Origin: Oscillospiraceae bacterium Marseille-Q3528
GTDB lineage: Bacteria > Bacillota > Clostridia > Lachnospirales > Lachnospiraceae
NCBI GenBank assembly: GCA_018223385.1
Contig: JAGTTR010000012.1
Span: forward strand, 1 to 64,000
Direction: 5' to 3'
DNA length: 64,000 nt
Position 1 is the stretch's first letter. Each line of letters opens with the position of its first letter. A model generated the notes under the pieces. The model was not told the DNA's origin. It did no database searches and saw only the letters and a list, made by a program, of their open reading frames with translations. A program made the position numbers and the translations under genes. Positions 8,456-16,810 of this stretch are shown piece by piece.

Positions 8456-9370
8456 ATGATCGCGATTGTATTTGGGTTGATTTTCAAGATCGTATTTTTG
8501 CTGGCTGTGGGATTTGTTATGAAGAAAAAAGGTGTTTTAAGCAGCCAGGATCAGAAGAGTATGACTACTGTTCTGATGAAAATAGTTGTCTTTTTCATGA
8601 TCATCATGTCCTCACAGAATACATTTTCACTGGATGCGGCCCGGGCCATCGGTATCACGGGAATCGTGGCAATTGTAACCTATGCGGTCGGGATCCCGTT
8701 GGCGGCAATTCTGGCAAAGAGGCTGGGACTGCCCGGAGAACGGCAGCGGATTTTCGTCATGTCTGCCATGTTCTGCAACGTGACGTTTATGGGATATCCG
8801 ATCTGTCAGGAGCTGTTTGGTGATGTGGGCCTTCTGTGTGCCATCATGTACAGCATGGTGTATAACATCCTTTTTTATACCTGGGGATTTGCTTACCTGG
8901 ACGGCACCGGGAAGATGAACATCAAGTCCATTTTTACGAATAAAGTGGCCATCTGTTCTGTGCTGGCCATTGTCATGTATTTTGCCCAGGTTAAGATTCC
9001 GGAGCCTTTTGCAGGCACATTTACGGCTATCGGTTCCATGACCTTTCCACTGTCCATGCTGATCACCGGTTGTAATCTGGCGGATGCAGATCTGCTGGAT
9101 ATTGTAAAGAACAAACAGCTGTATATCATCACTTTTATCCGGATGCTCCTCGTACCGGCCATTGTATATGGTGTCATGCGGATACTGGGATTTACCGGTC
9201 TGCTGCTGAATTCCTGTACGATCATATCGGCGCTTCCGACAGGGACGATGACCAGTATCGTGGCGACGGATTTCCACTGTGAACCGGATTATGCGGCGAA
9301 GGCCATGGTGCAGACGCTGGTGGCCATGGTGATCACGCTGCCACTTTGGATCATGATCGTACAGATATGA
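8456..9370 (+). CDS. AEC-family (auxin efflux carrier-like) membrane transporter
   Basis: This 304-residue membrane protein has about ten hydrophobic helices. It resembles the AEC/MDC family, known in bacteria for malate, malonate and other organic-acid carriers. The pseudo-repeat halves are visible, each ending in a conserved hydrophobic block such as MTFPLSMLITGCNLA and SALPTGTMTSIVATDF. ATG 8456 is used because upstream in-frame starts fall in the dctM terminator; GGAGGGG is about 14 bp away, which is long. Set among sugar-acid genes it may export or import an acidic intermediate. No specificity residue is assigned. Confidence 0.8.
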   Translation: MIAIVFGLIFKIVFLLAVGFVMKKKGVLSSQDQKSMTTVLMKIVVFFMIIMSSQNTFSLDAARAIGITGIVAIVTYAVGIPLAAILAKRLGLPGERQRIFVMSAMFCNVTFMGYPICQELFGDVGLLCAIMYSMVYNILFYTWGFAYLDGTGKMNIKSIFTNKVAICSVLAIVMYFAQVKIPEPFAGTFTAIGSMTFPLSMLITGCNLADADLLDIVKNKQLYIITFIRMLLVPAIVYGVMRILGFTGLLLNSCTIISALPTGTMTSIVATDFHCEPDYAAKAMVQTLVAMVITLPLWIMIVQI

Positions 9371-9502
9371 TGCCAGAGAGGCTGTCTCTGTGTGCCAGGG
9401 GCATATATCTGTCTTCGGCCGAAGCGGCGTGAAGACATTGCGCAACATGATTTCACTTGCAATAACCATAAATTAACCATAAATATAAAAGGGGAAGAGA
9501 AA
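9371..9502 (+). promoter_or_regulatory. Leader of galactonate dehydratase with small hairpins and an 11-bp direct repeat
   Basis: Two small stems (CAGAGA/TCTCTG and GTCTTC/GAAGAC) are followed by AACCATAAAT twice (9463-9472 and 9474-9483), one helical turn apart. This may be a regulator site. I see no good promoter hexamers. Confidence 0.35.
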
Positions 9503-10651
9503 ATGAAGATTACGAATGTGAACACGTACCTTGTAAGACCTCGCTGGGGCTTTGTGGAGATTGAGACCGACGAGGGGATCACCGGCTGGGGCGAGCCTGT
9601 GGTCGAAGGAAAAGCAGCGACGGTGCAGGCCTGTGTGGAGGAAATGAAGCCGTACCTCATCGGCGCAGATCCCATGCGGATCGAGGACATCTGGACGGTT
9701 CTTTACCGGGCAGGCTTCTACCGCGGCGGCCCGATCCTTATGAGCGCCATTGCCGGCATTGATCAGGCACTGTGGGACATTAAGGGGAAATATTATAACG
9801 CACCGGTTTATGATCTGCTGGGCGGCAATCTGCGGGATAAGATGCGCGTGTACTCCTGGATCGGCGGTGACCGCCCCAGTGATGTGGCACGGGCTGCAAA
9901 AGAAAAACAGGATGCCGGATTTACGGCTATCAAAATGAATGCCACAGAGGAACTGCAGATCGTGGACAGCTATGAGAAGCTGGACGAGGTACTGGAGCGT
10001 GTGGCGTCTATCCGGGAGGCATGCGGCAGGAACTTCGGCATTGCAGTGGATTTCCATGGCCGTGTACACAAACCGATGGCAAAGATCCTGGCCAAGAAGC
10101 TGGAAGAGTTTGAACCCATGTTCATTGAGGAGCCTGTGCTGTGTGAGCATATGGATGAATTCAAGGAGATTGCCCACAGCTGCAACATTCCCATTGCAAC
10201 CGGTGAGCGTCTGTTCTCCAAATATGATTTCCGCCGTCTTCTGGAGGCCGGTGGCGTATCGATTATTCAGCCGGATCTGTCTCATGCAGGCGGTATTACA
10301 GAGGTACGCAAGATTGCGGCCATGGCAGAAGCTTATGATGTGGCACTGGCTCCGCATTGTCCGTTGGGGCCGATCGCCCTTGTATCCTGCCTGCAGGTAG
10401 ATGCTGTGAGCTACAATGCGTTCATCCAGGAGCAGAGCATGGGGATTCATTATAATGAATATCACGGACCGCTGGATTACATCCTGAATCCGGAGGATCT
10501 GGCTTTCGTGGACGGCCATGTGAATCTGCCGAAGAAGCCGGGCCTTGGTGTGACAGTCAACAAAGAACTGGTGCTGGAGGAGAATCAGCATCCCCACAGC
10601 TGGAAGAATCCGGTATGGCGGCATAAAGACGGGTCTGTGGCAGAATGGTAA
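9503..10651 (+). CDS. dgoD: D-galactonate dehydratase, enolase superfamily
   Basis: This enzyme dehydrates D-galactonate to 2-keto-3-deoxygalactonate. At 382 residues it equals the Escherichia coli enzyme. The N-terminal capping domain starts [11 protein letters not shown]. The barrel carries [10 protein letters not shown] (metal Asp plus His), [10 protein letters not shown] (metal Glu), the [11 protein letters not shown] metal Glu block, [12 protein letters not shown] and [11 protein letters not shown] with the catalytic histidine. ATG 9503 has a GGGGAAGAG ribosome site. The closely related arabinonate and gluconate dehydratases are alternatives, but kinase and aldolase genes of the De Ley-Doudoroff galactonate route lie downstream. 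Confidence 0.88.
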   Translation: MKITNVNTYLVRPRWGFVEIETDEGITGWGEPVVEGKAATVQACVEEMKPYLIGADPMRIEDIWTVLYRAGFYRGGPILMSAIAGIDQALWDIKGKYYNAPVYDLLGGNLRDKMRVYSWIGGDRPSDVARAAKEKQDAGFTAIKMNATEELQIVDSYEKLDEVLERVASIREACGRNFGIAVDFHGRVHKPMAKILAKKLEEFEPMFIEEPVLCEHMDEFKEIAHSCNIPIATGERLFSKYDFRRLLEAGGVSIIQPDLSHAGGITEVRKIAAMAEAYDVALAPHCPLGPIALVSCLQVDAVSYNAFIQEQSMGIHYNEYHGPLDYILNPEDLAFVDGHVNLPKKPGLGVTVNKELVLEENQHPHSWKNPVWRHKDGSVAEW

Positions 10652-10672
10652 GAGGCAGGAGGATCGATAACT

Positions 10673-12169
10673 GTGGATAAGAGATTTATTCGCATCCATC
10701 AGAACGATAATGTGGCTGTGGCGCTGGAAGACGTTCCGGCCGGCAGCCATGTGACGGTGGATGGAAAAGAATACACAGTGGCCGGGGATATTCCTTTTGG
10801 CCACAAAATGGCACTGGAAGACCGGAAAAACGGAGAGATGGTTGTAAAGTATGGATGTCCCATCGGGCATACGACCACCGATGTCCCGGCCGGCAGCTGG
10901 CTGCACAGTCACAATATGGCGACCAATCTGGAGGGTGTACTGGACTATACTTATGAGCCGGTGTCCCCCAGACAGAAATGCACCGGTATTTTGCCTGATA
11001 CATTTATGGGCTACCTGCGTGCAGACGGTCGGGCAGCTATCCGCAATGAGATCTGGATCATCCCGACGGTATCCTGCGTCAACACCACGGTCAACATCAT
11101 TGCAGAGCAGGCGAGAACTCTTTATGGAGACAAGTGTGACGGTATTTTTGCGTATCCTCACAATGCGGGCTGTTCTCAGCTGGGGGACGATTTTGACACG
11201 ACCCAGAAGCTATTGTCCGCCATCGTCCATCATCCCAATGCCGGCGGTGTGCTGCTGGTGAGCTTGGGCTGCGAGAATAACGACTTCGATCATTTCCTTC
11301 CGGTACTGGGCGACTATGACAGGAGCCGGATCAAATGTCTGATCACCCAGAACGTAGAGGGAGATGAGGTGGAGGAAGCGCTGAAGCTGGTAGGTGAGAT
11401 TGCAGAGGAGACAGCGAAGGATGTCCGTCAGGAGCTGCCGGTGAGTAAGCTGAAAATCGGTTTCAAGTGTGGCGGTTCTGATGCTTTTTCCGGTATTACC
11501 GCCAATCCGCTGTGCGGTACCATCGCCGAGAAGGTGACAGATCTGGGCGGCAGTGCAGTGCTGACGGAGGTGCCGGAGATGTTTGGCGCGGAGACCCAGC
11601 TCATGAACCGGGCAGATTCCGAAGAAACCTTTGGAAAAGTCGTAGCTATGATCAATGGCTTTAAACAGTATTATATGGACTATAACCAGCCGATCTACGA
11701 GAATCCTTCTCCGGGCAACAAACGGGGTGGCATCACCACGCTGGAAGAAAAGTCTCTGGGCTGTATCCAGAAGGGCGGCCATGCCACTGTGACGGATACA
11801 CTGGAATTTGGAGAGCAGTGTGTGAAGCCGGGGCTGAACCTGATGACCGGGCCGGGCAATGACAGTGTGTCCATTACAGACCTGCTGGCTTCCGGGGTAC
11901 AGCTGCTGCTCTTTACAACGGGCCGCGGCAATCCGCTGGGAACCGCCATTCCCACCATTAAGCTGGCATCCAACACTTCCCTGTATGAGAGAAAAAATGC
12001 CTGGATCGATTTTAATGCGGGTATCGTGCTGGAGGAGCATTCTTTCGACCAGGCATCGGAGGAGCTGTGGAAGCTGGTCATTGACGTGGCTTCCGGCAAA
12101 GTCCGGACAAAGAGTGAAAAATCCGGTTACAAGGAAATTATGATTTTTAAAAACGGAGTAATTCTATAA
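10673..12169 (+). CDS. uxaA: UxaA-family sugar-acid dehydratase (altronate dehydratase type)
   Basis: This is a 498-residue lyase with the N-terminal SAF-like domain (DKRFIRIHQNDNVAVAL to about residue 90, including GHKMAL) and the larger UxaA/GarD catalytic domain. Its iron-binding blocks include NAGCSQLG, FKCGGSDAFSGITANP and LGCIQKGG. Altronate dehydratase (about 495 residues) makes 2-keto-3-deoxygluconate; galactarate dehydratase is the alternative. It starts at GTG 10673 behind GGAGGAT, 21 bp after dgoD, so the two dehydratases are co-transcribed and may act on different diastereomers. Confidence 0.85.
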   Translation: MDKRFIRIHQNDNVAVALEDVPAGSHVTVDGKEYTVAGDIPFGHKMALEDRKNGEMVVKYGCPIGHTTTDVPAGSWLHSHNMATNLEGVLDYTYEPVSPRQKCTGILPDTFMGYLRADGRAAIRNEIWIIPTVSCVNTTVNIIAEQARTLYGDKCDGIFAYPHNAGCSQLGDDFDTTQKLLSAIVHHPNAGGVLLVSLGCENNDFDHFLPVLGDYDRSRIKCLITQNVEGDEVEEALKLVGEIAEETAKDVRQELPVSKLKIGFKCGGSDAFSGITANPLCGTIAEKVTDLGGSAVLTEVPEMFGAETQLMNRADSEETFGKVVAMINGFKQYYMDYNQPIYENPSPGNKRGGITTLEEKSLGCIQKGGHATVTDTLEFGEQCVKPGLNLMTGPGNDSVSITDLLASGVQLLLFTTGRGNPLGTAIPTIKLASNTSLYERKNAWIDFNAGIVLEEHSFDQASEELWKLVIDVASGKVRTKSEKSGYKEIMIFKNGVIL

Positions 12170-12188
12170 ACAGACAGGAGAAATGAAC

Positions 12189-13487
12189 ATGGCTTTAGAG
12201 ACAAAAAAAGAGGGAAATGTGGTATCCAGCCTGGCAGCCACACAGCCCCTTCCGAAAATGGTAAAGATTAAACAGCTGCTTGACCACAGTCATTATACAG
12301 TGGAAGAGATTCCCAGTATCGTATATAAGGAACTGGATCGACCGGAACTGCGGGAGCGGATCCGTCCTGGAATGCATATTGCCATCACCTGCGGCAGCCG
12401 CGGTGTGGCAAATATTGCGATCATTACAAAAGCAATCGTCGATTTTGTTAAAGATTGTGGTGCAGAACCCTTCGTATTCCCGGCCATGGGAAGCCATGGC
12501 GGTGCAACCGCAGAAGGACAGGTGGAGATCCTCACCGGCTATGGTGTAACCGAAGATTTCCTGGGCTGCCCCATCAAGTCCTCCATGGATACGGTGGAAA
12601 TCGGCAGACTGGACAATGGACAGCCGGTCTATGTGGACAAATATGCATATGCGGCAGACGGCATCATCCTGTGCGGCCGTGTCAAGGCGCACACTGCATT
12701 CCGCGGCCCTTACGAGAGCGGTGTGTGTAAGATGGCAGTCATCGGTATGGGCAAGCAGAAGGGGGCAGAAGCCGTACACAGGGACGGTTTCTATGAGCTT
12801 GGTAAAATGCTTCCGATCATTGCCAAGAAGATTTTCGATAATACGAAGGTACTGGCCGGACTTGCACTGGGCGAGAATGCTTTTGACCAGACCTGTCTCA
12901 TCGAGAGCATGCTCGTTGAAGAGATTCTGGACAAAGAGCCTGACTTCCTGCGGAGAACCAAAGAACGTCTGGGCAAAATCTATTTTGACAATATAGATGT
13001 TCTTGTAGTGGATCAGATCGGCAAAGACATCAGTGGAGACGGTATGGATCCCAATATTACCGGACGTTACGCAGTTCCCCATATGAAGGGGGATATCCAA
13101 GTACAGCACATTGCCGTGCTGGATCTGACGGAAGAGACCCACGGCAACTGCAATGGCCTGGGACTGGCAGATGTAACCACCAAGCGTGCGGTAGATAAAG
13201 TCGATGTAGACTGTACCTACCCCAACGTGGTTACCTCCACCGTACTGTGTACCCCGAAGATTCCGCTGTTCACCCACAGTGATGAGAGCTGTATCCAGAT
13301 CGCACTGCGCACCTGTAATTACATTGACAGAGAGCATCCGAGAATTGTGCATATCCAGGACACCATGAACCTGGAGGAAATCTACATCTCCGAGGCCATG
13401 CTGGAAGAGGCAAAGCAGAACGAGCATGTGGAAGTGCTATCCGCACCCGAAGACTGGGGCTTTGATAAGGATGGAAACATCCGGTAA
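12189..13487 (+). CDS. LarA-like (DUF2088) nickel-pincer racemase/epimerase
   Basis: This 432-residue protein belongs to the lactate racemase LarA family. Compared with the known Lactobacillus LarA active site, I can place Arg71 (CGSRGVA), His103 (AMGSHGGAT), His168 (VKAHT), Lys181 (VCKMAV, the pincer-nucleotide anchor) and His197 (AEAVHR). The Lys-to-His spacing of 16 is the same. Family members also act on malate, phenyllactate and gluconate at C2, so a sugar-acid 2-epimerase feeding the two dehydratases is a reasonable inference. ATG 12189 is preferred over 12183 for its 8-bp spacing from GGAG. The cofactor genes larB, larC and larE are not in the window. Confidence 0.82.
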   Translation: MALETKKEGNVVSSLAATQPLPKMVKIKQLLDHSHYTVEEIPSIVYKELDRPELRERIRPGMHIAITCGSRGVANIAIITKAIVDFVKDCGAEPFVFPAMGSHGGATAEGQVEILTGYGVTEDFLGCPIKSSMDTVEIGRLDNGQPVYVDKYAYAADGIILCGRVKAHTAFRGPYESGVCKMAVIGMGKQKGAEAVHRDGFYELGKMLPIIAKKIFDNTKVLAGLALGENAFDQTCLIESMLVEEILDKEPDFLRRTKERLGKIYFDNIDVLVVDQIGKDISGDGMDPNITGRYAVPHMKGDIQVQHIAVLDLTEETHGNCNGLGLADVTTKRAVDKVDVDCTYPNVVTSTVLCTPKIPLFTHSDESCIQIALRTCNYIDREHPRIVHIQDTMNLEEIYISEAMLEEAKQNEHVEVLSAPEDWGFDKDGNIR

Positions 13488-13489
13488 CC

Positions 13490-13550
13490 GTTCAGTTATA
13501 CGTGATGCGGACAGCGCGTGAGCGCGGTTCTGCGAATGGCGCATCTGAAC
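13490..13550 (-). repeat. Short derivative of the dispersed structured repeat
   Basis: This 61-bp segment is bounded by GTTCAG and CTGAAC. Read on the minus strand it contains GCGCCATTCGCAGAAC, matching the left part of the full repeat at 28253, and an internal GCGC-TCAC-GCGC hairpin where the full copy has GCATC-TGC-GATGC. Confidence 0.6.
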
Positions 13551-13575
13551 GATTATAAGAATGTTCTGTAACCGG

Positions 13576-13604
13576 TTGACTTTATCTGACAACTGGTATA
13601 TGAT
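13576..13604 (+). promoter_or_regulatory. Sigma-A promoter of the aldolase-kinase-dehydrogenase operon
   Basis: TTGACT (13576-13581), a 17-bp spacer and TATGAT (13599-13604). The expected start is near 13611, directly before the twin palindromes. Confidence 0.75.
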
Positions 13605-13612
13605 TTTAACGA

Positions 13613-13645
13613 ATAAAATATTTTATCTATGATAAAATATTTTAT
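13613..13645 (+). promoter_or_regulatory. Twin 14-bp palindromes (ATAAAATATTTTAT) downstream of the promoter
   Basis: The perfect palindrome ATAAAATATTTTAT occurs at 13613-13626 and again at 13632-13645, with centres 19 bp apart and beginning at the predicted +1. Paired dyads suggest cooperative binding of two dimers. The binding protein is unknown. Confidence 0.6.
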
Positions 13646-13697
13646 AAAGTATGATACACAATAACAACAACGAGGAAGAAGAAAGGGGAAATTTATT

Positions 13698-14351
13698 ATG
13701 TCACAGGCTGTTTTAAACAAAATTCTGGATGGAAAAATCATTGCTATCGTAAGAGGTATTCCGAGCGAGAAGATCGTTGATCTGGTAAACGCTATGCTCA
13801 AGGGCGGCGTATACTGCGTAGAGGTAACCTTCGATCAGTCCAGCGAGGAGGCTAAGAAGGATACGCTGAAAGCAATCTCCACCATCACAAAAGAGTTTGG
13901 TGACAAGGTTTGCGTTGGCGCAGGAACCGTTATGACGGTTGAGCAGGTACATCAGGCAGTAGAGGCTGGTGCTGAGTACATCATTTCTCCTAATACAGAT
14001 GAAGAAGTTATCAAAGAGACAAAGAAACTGGGCAAGGTATCCATCCCTGGTGCTATGACACCTACCGAGGCTGCATTTGCTTACAAGTGCGGTGCTGATA
14101 TCGTAAAACTGTTCCCGGCAGGCGTTCTGGGTGCAGCATACATCAAAGCATTAAAGGCTCCTCTGAAACATATCCCGGTAACCGCAGTAGGTTCTGTAAA
14201 TCCTCAGAACTGTGCTGAGTTCATCAAGGCTGGCTGCGTAGGCGTAGGCTGCGGTGGCAACCTGGTAAGCGCTAAGCTTGTAAACGAGGGAAGATTTGAC
14301 GAGATCACAGCTGTTGCAAAAGAGTACATGGAAGCACTGAGCAACTGCTAA
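13698..14351 (+). CDS. KDPG/KDPGal-type aldolase (second copy)
   Basis: This 217-residue class I aldolase is related to, but clearly diverged from, the one at 44. It has CVEVTFDQSS with the catalytic Glu, VGAGTVMT, PGAMTPTEA, DIVKLFPAGVLG with the Schiff-base lysine at about residue 137, and TAVGSVNPQN. It should release pyruvate and glyceraldehyde-3-phosphate from a 2-keto-3-deoxy-6-phospho acid. The KDGal-type kinase begins 18 bp downstream, making this copy the likely DgoA partner. It has its own promoter and twin palindromic operator. Confidence 0.9.
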   Translation: MSQAVLNKILDGKIIAIVRGIPSEKIVDLVNAMLKGGVYCVEVTFDQSSEEAKKDTLKAISTITKEFGDKVCVGAGTVMTVEQVHQAVEAGAEYIISPNTDEEVIKETKKLGKVSIPGAMTPTEAAFAYKCGADIVKLFPAGVLGAAYIKALKAPLKHIPVTAVGSVNPQNCAEFIKAGCVGVGCGGNLVSAKLVNEGRFDEITAVAKEYMEALSNC

Positions 14352-14368
14352 TTCGATCATAGGAGTGT

Positions 14369-15370
14369 ATGATGGGCAAGTATATCGTATATTTTGATTC
14401 GGGGACATCTAACAGCAGAATCTATCTGCTGGACAAGGATTTTCAGGTTTTATATGTGGACAAGAAGAACGTGGGATCCAGAAATTCCTCCATCGAGGGA
14501 AGCAACCGCGTGCTCATCGAGGGACTGTACGAGCTTTATACGAAGCTTTTACAGGAAAAACATCTGACGGAGGAGGATGTGACAAGCATCTACATGTCCG
14601 GCATGATCACCTCCCCTTATGGCATGAAAGAGGTGCCCCATCTGAAGGTGCCGCTGTCTGTCCAGGAGTTTGCGGACAGCGTTTACTGCCATTACGAGGA
14701 CACCCTGTTCCACAGAAATATTTATCTGGTTCCGGGACTGAAGACGGTAAATGACGATTTCTCCTTCGTTGGAAACATGCGAGGCGAGGAGATAGAGATC
14801 ATCGGTACGCTGGATGAGCTGCGCAGCAAAGGCATCACTCATGCGGCACTGATGATGCCCGGCTCCCACACCCATGTGACCTATGTCAAGGACGACGTGG
14901 TGAGCGACATCATTTCCAACTTTACCGGCGAGCTTTTCTATGCGCTGAAAAAGGAGACCATTATGTCACCGATACTTGGCGTGGAAGCGACCGCGGATGA
15001 CCTGGATCCGGACATGATCCACAAGGCGCTGGAGAATCTGGACCGGCTGGGCTTCAACCGTTCCCTGTATATCTGCCACGCCATGCGGATCATGGAAAGC
15101 GGAACCCCGCTGCAGCGTTTCTCCTATGGAGAAGGCGTTGTCAACGGCGGCGTGCGCAAGTCACTGGAATACTACTGTGAGCATTTCTGGAAAGGCTGCG
15201 ATACGCTGGTTATCGTATCTGATGAATTTATGTACAGACTGTTCTCCATTATTTTTGAAGGAAGTCCTTATATCAAAAACATTGTCTGGATGCCGATCTC
15301 TGCGACAAAGAGCTATGCCGTAGAAGGCCTCCGGAAGATTGTGGGTTTAAAAGGAGAAGAAAATGAGTAA
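14369..15370 (+). CDS. dgoK: 2-dehydro-3-deoxygalactonokinase
   Basis: This 333-residue protein phosphorylates 2-keto-3-deoxygalactonate at O6. The N-terminus YIVYFDSGTSNSRIYLLD is the phosphate-1 motif of the ASKHA-fold DgoK family, and MMPGSHTHVTYV is a conserved substrate block. Length fits E. coli DgoK (about 290-330). ATG codons at 14369 and 14372 are both possible behind AGGAG. It sits between the aldolase and a hydroxyacid dehydrogenase whose ATG overlaps its stop by 8 bp, a tight operon. Confidence 0.85.
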   Translation: MMGKYIVYFDSGTSNSRIYLLDKDFQVLYVDKKNVGSRNSSIEGSNRVLIEGLYELYTKLLQEKHLTEEDVTSIYMSGMITSPYGMKEVPHLKVPLSVQEFADSVYCHYEDTLFHRNIYLVPGLKTVNDDFSFVGNMRGEEIEIIGTLDELRSKGITHAALMMPGSHTHVTYVKDDVVSDIISNFTGELFYALKKETIMSPILGVEATADDLDPDMIHKALENLDRLGFNRSLYICHAMRIMESGTPLQRFSYGEGVVNGGVRKSLEYYCEHFWKGCDTLVIVSDEFMYRLFSIIFEGSPYIKNIVWMPISATKSYAVEGLRKIVGLKGEENE

Positions 15371-16316
15371 GAAAGTTTTAATTACATCCAGATCTTTTGG
15401 TAAGATCAGTGACGAACCGAAGAAAGTGTTAGAGGATGCCGGATTCGAGATCACCTTCAAGGGAACCGATTTCGATCAGGACGAGTTCAACAGAATCATT
15501 CCGGAGTATGATGCACTGGTGATCGGTGCACATCCTTTCCCGGAAGAAGTGATGGAAAAATGTGACCACCTGCAGATCATCTGCAAGCATGGTGCAGGTC
15601 TTGACAACATCCCGCTGGAAAAAGCAAAAGAATGCGGGATTACCGTGTGCAACGTACCGGGAACCAACTCCAATGCGGTTGCTGACCTGGCCATCGGCCT
15701 CATGCTGGCTGTGACGAGAAATATCGTGATTGCCAACAACCGTGTCAGAAACGGGGAGTGGAAACCGGCCATCGGTGTGGACGTATGCTTCAAGACACTG
15801 GGTATCTTCGGCTTCGGTGCGATCGCAAAGAACGTGGCAAGAAGAGCCAACGGCTTTGGCATGAAAGTACTGGCATATGATCCTTACGTAAAAGAAGTAC
15901 CGGAAGAGTTCAAGTCCTTTGTAACGCTTTCTTCTATCGATGAGATCATCAAAAATGCAGACATTATTTCCATGCATCTGCCGCTGACAGATGAGACAAG
16001 AGACATGATCTCTGCAAAAGAGATGGCTGCCATGAAAGAGGGCGCTTACATCATCAATACCGCAAGAGGCGGTATCGTGAATGAGCATGACCTGTATGAG
16101 GCAGTAAAATCCGGCCATATCGCAGGTGCTGCTCTGGACGTATCCGAGCAGGAGCCCATGGCAGAGGACAACCCGCTGCGCACCCTGGAGAATGTTATCA
16201 TTACCCCTCATATCGGTATGTACTCCAAGGAAGCCATCGGCGCTGTCAGCCTGATCTGCGCACAGAACGCTGCTGCCAAGATCGAAGGCAAGGAGCTGCA
16301 GTTCCAGGTAGTCTAG
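15363..16316 (+). CDS. D-isomer-specific 2-hydroxyacid dehydrogenase (second copy)
   Basis: This 317-residue NAD-dependent dehydrogenase resembles phosphoglycerate dehydrogenase. It shows GIFGFGAIAKNVARR (nucleotide loop), NTARGGIVNEHDL with the active-site arginine, and TPHIGMYSKEAIG with the catalytic histidine. Its opening KKVLITSRSFGKISDEP parallels the opening of the copy at 2093, so the two look like paralogues. It overlaps the kinase gene and ends at a strong terminator. The substrate is unknown; 2-keto-sugar acids or glyoxylate-like by-products are possible. Confidence 0.85.
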   Translation: MSKKVLITSRSFGKISDEPKKVLEDAGFEITFKGTDFDQDEFNRIIPEYDALVIGAHPFPEEVMEKCDHLQIICKHGAGLDNIPLEKAKECGITVCNVPGTNSNAVADLAIGLMLAVTRNIVIANNRVRNGEWKPAIGVDVCFKTLGIFGFGAIAKNVARRANGFGMKVLAYDPYVKEVPEEFKSFVTLSSIDEIIKNADIISMHLPLTDETRDMISAKEMAAMKEGAYIINTARGGIVNEHDLYEAVKSGHIAGAALDVSEQEPMAEDNPLRTLENVIITPHIGMYSKEAIGAVSLICAQNAAAKIEGKELQFQVV

Positions 16317-16358
16317 GATAAACGCCTGATTTTCAGAAAAATATTGGTGCATAGAAGT

Positions 16359-16398
16359 ACCCCGACGGGATGGAAACATCCTGCCGGGGTGCTTTTTT
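16359..16398 (+). terminator. Rho-independent terminator
   Basis: CCCCGACGGGATG and CATCCTGCCGGGG form a 13-bp stem (two G-U) around GAAA, followed by TGC and seven T residues. Confidence 0.9.
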
Positions 16399-16454
16399 TG
16401 TATGACAGGAAATTACGTCTTGTCATATTTGGAGGCTTAGGGAACGCCATGAAA

Positions 16455-16483
16455 TTGACAAACACAGAAAGTACCGATATAAT
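16455..16483 (+). promoter_or_regulatory. Consensus sigma-A promoter of the HipA-like pair
   Basis: TTGACA (16455-16460), 17 bp and TATAAT (16478-16483), a perfect match to consensus. No obvious autoregulatory dyad overlaps it. Confidence 0.85.
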
Positions 16484-16534
16484 GAGCGCAAGCAGATCAG
16501 GATGATTGCATAATTTGTGGAGGAATGGATCGTC

Positions 16535-16810
16535 ATGAGCAGTACAAAATATAATGAAAAAACAGGTTTGCCGGAGGACGAAACCTATCTGGAAAAAGGA
16601 CTTCCTCCTTATTTGCTTACCTCCCTGGAGGCTATGAAAAAATCCTGGGCGATAGAGGATGCGGGAAAAAGAGATCTGCACTGGGATCTGTACTGGTGTG
16701 AACTGAATGCGGACATCAATTCAGCGGAAGTCGATCAGGAGATTTCCCGGCGGCAGGCCGAATACTTGCGCAGAAAATATCTTAGAATGAAGGGGGAAAA
16801 GGAATGGTAG
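16535..16810 (+). CDS. Small hypothetical partner of HipA-like kinase
   Basis: This 91-residue protein is charged and probably helical. It has Tyr- and Leu-rich segments (PPYLLTSLEAMKKSW) and an Arg-rich C-terminus (RRQAEYLRRKYLRMK). I do not recognise a DNA-binding helix-turn-helix, unlike a classical HipB. ATG 16535 is chosen because GGAGG lies 11 bp upstream. Its stop overlaps the kinase start by 7 bp, indicating translational coupling, so it is probably an antitoxin or substrate-binding partner. That role is inferred from position only. Confidence 0.7.
   Translation: MSSTKYNEKTGLPEDETYLEKGLPPYLLTSLEAMKKSWAIEDAGKRDLHWDLYWCELNADINSAEVDQEISRRQAEYLRRKYLRMKGEKEW

Noticed and set aside
9473..11161. 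562-residue open frame on the minus strand
   Set aside because: It is antisense to dgoD and uxaA, has no ribosome site or domain, and is cysteine/histidine-rich in the way typical of shadow frames.
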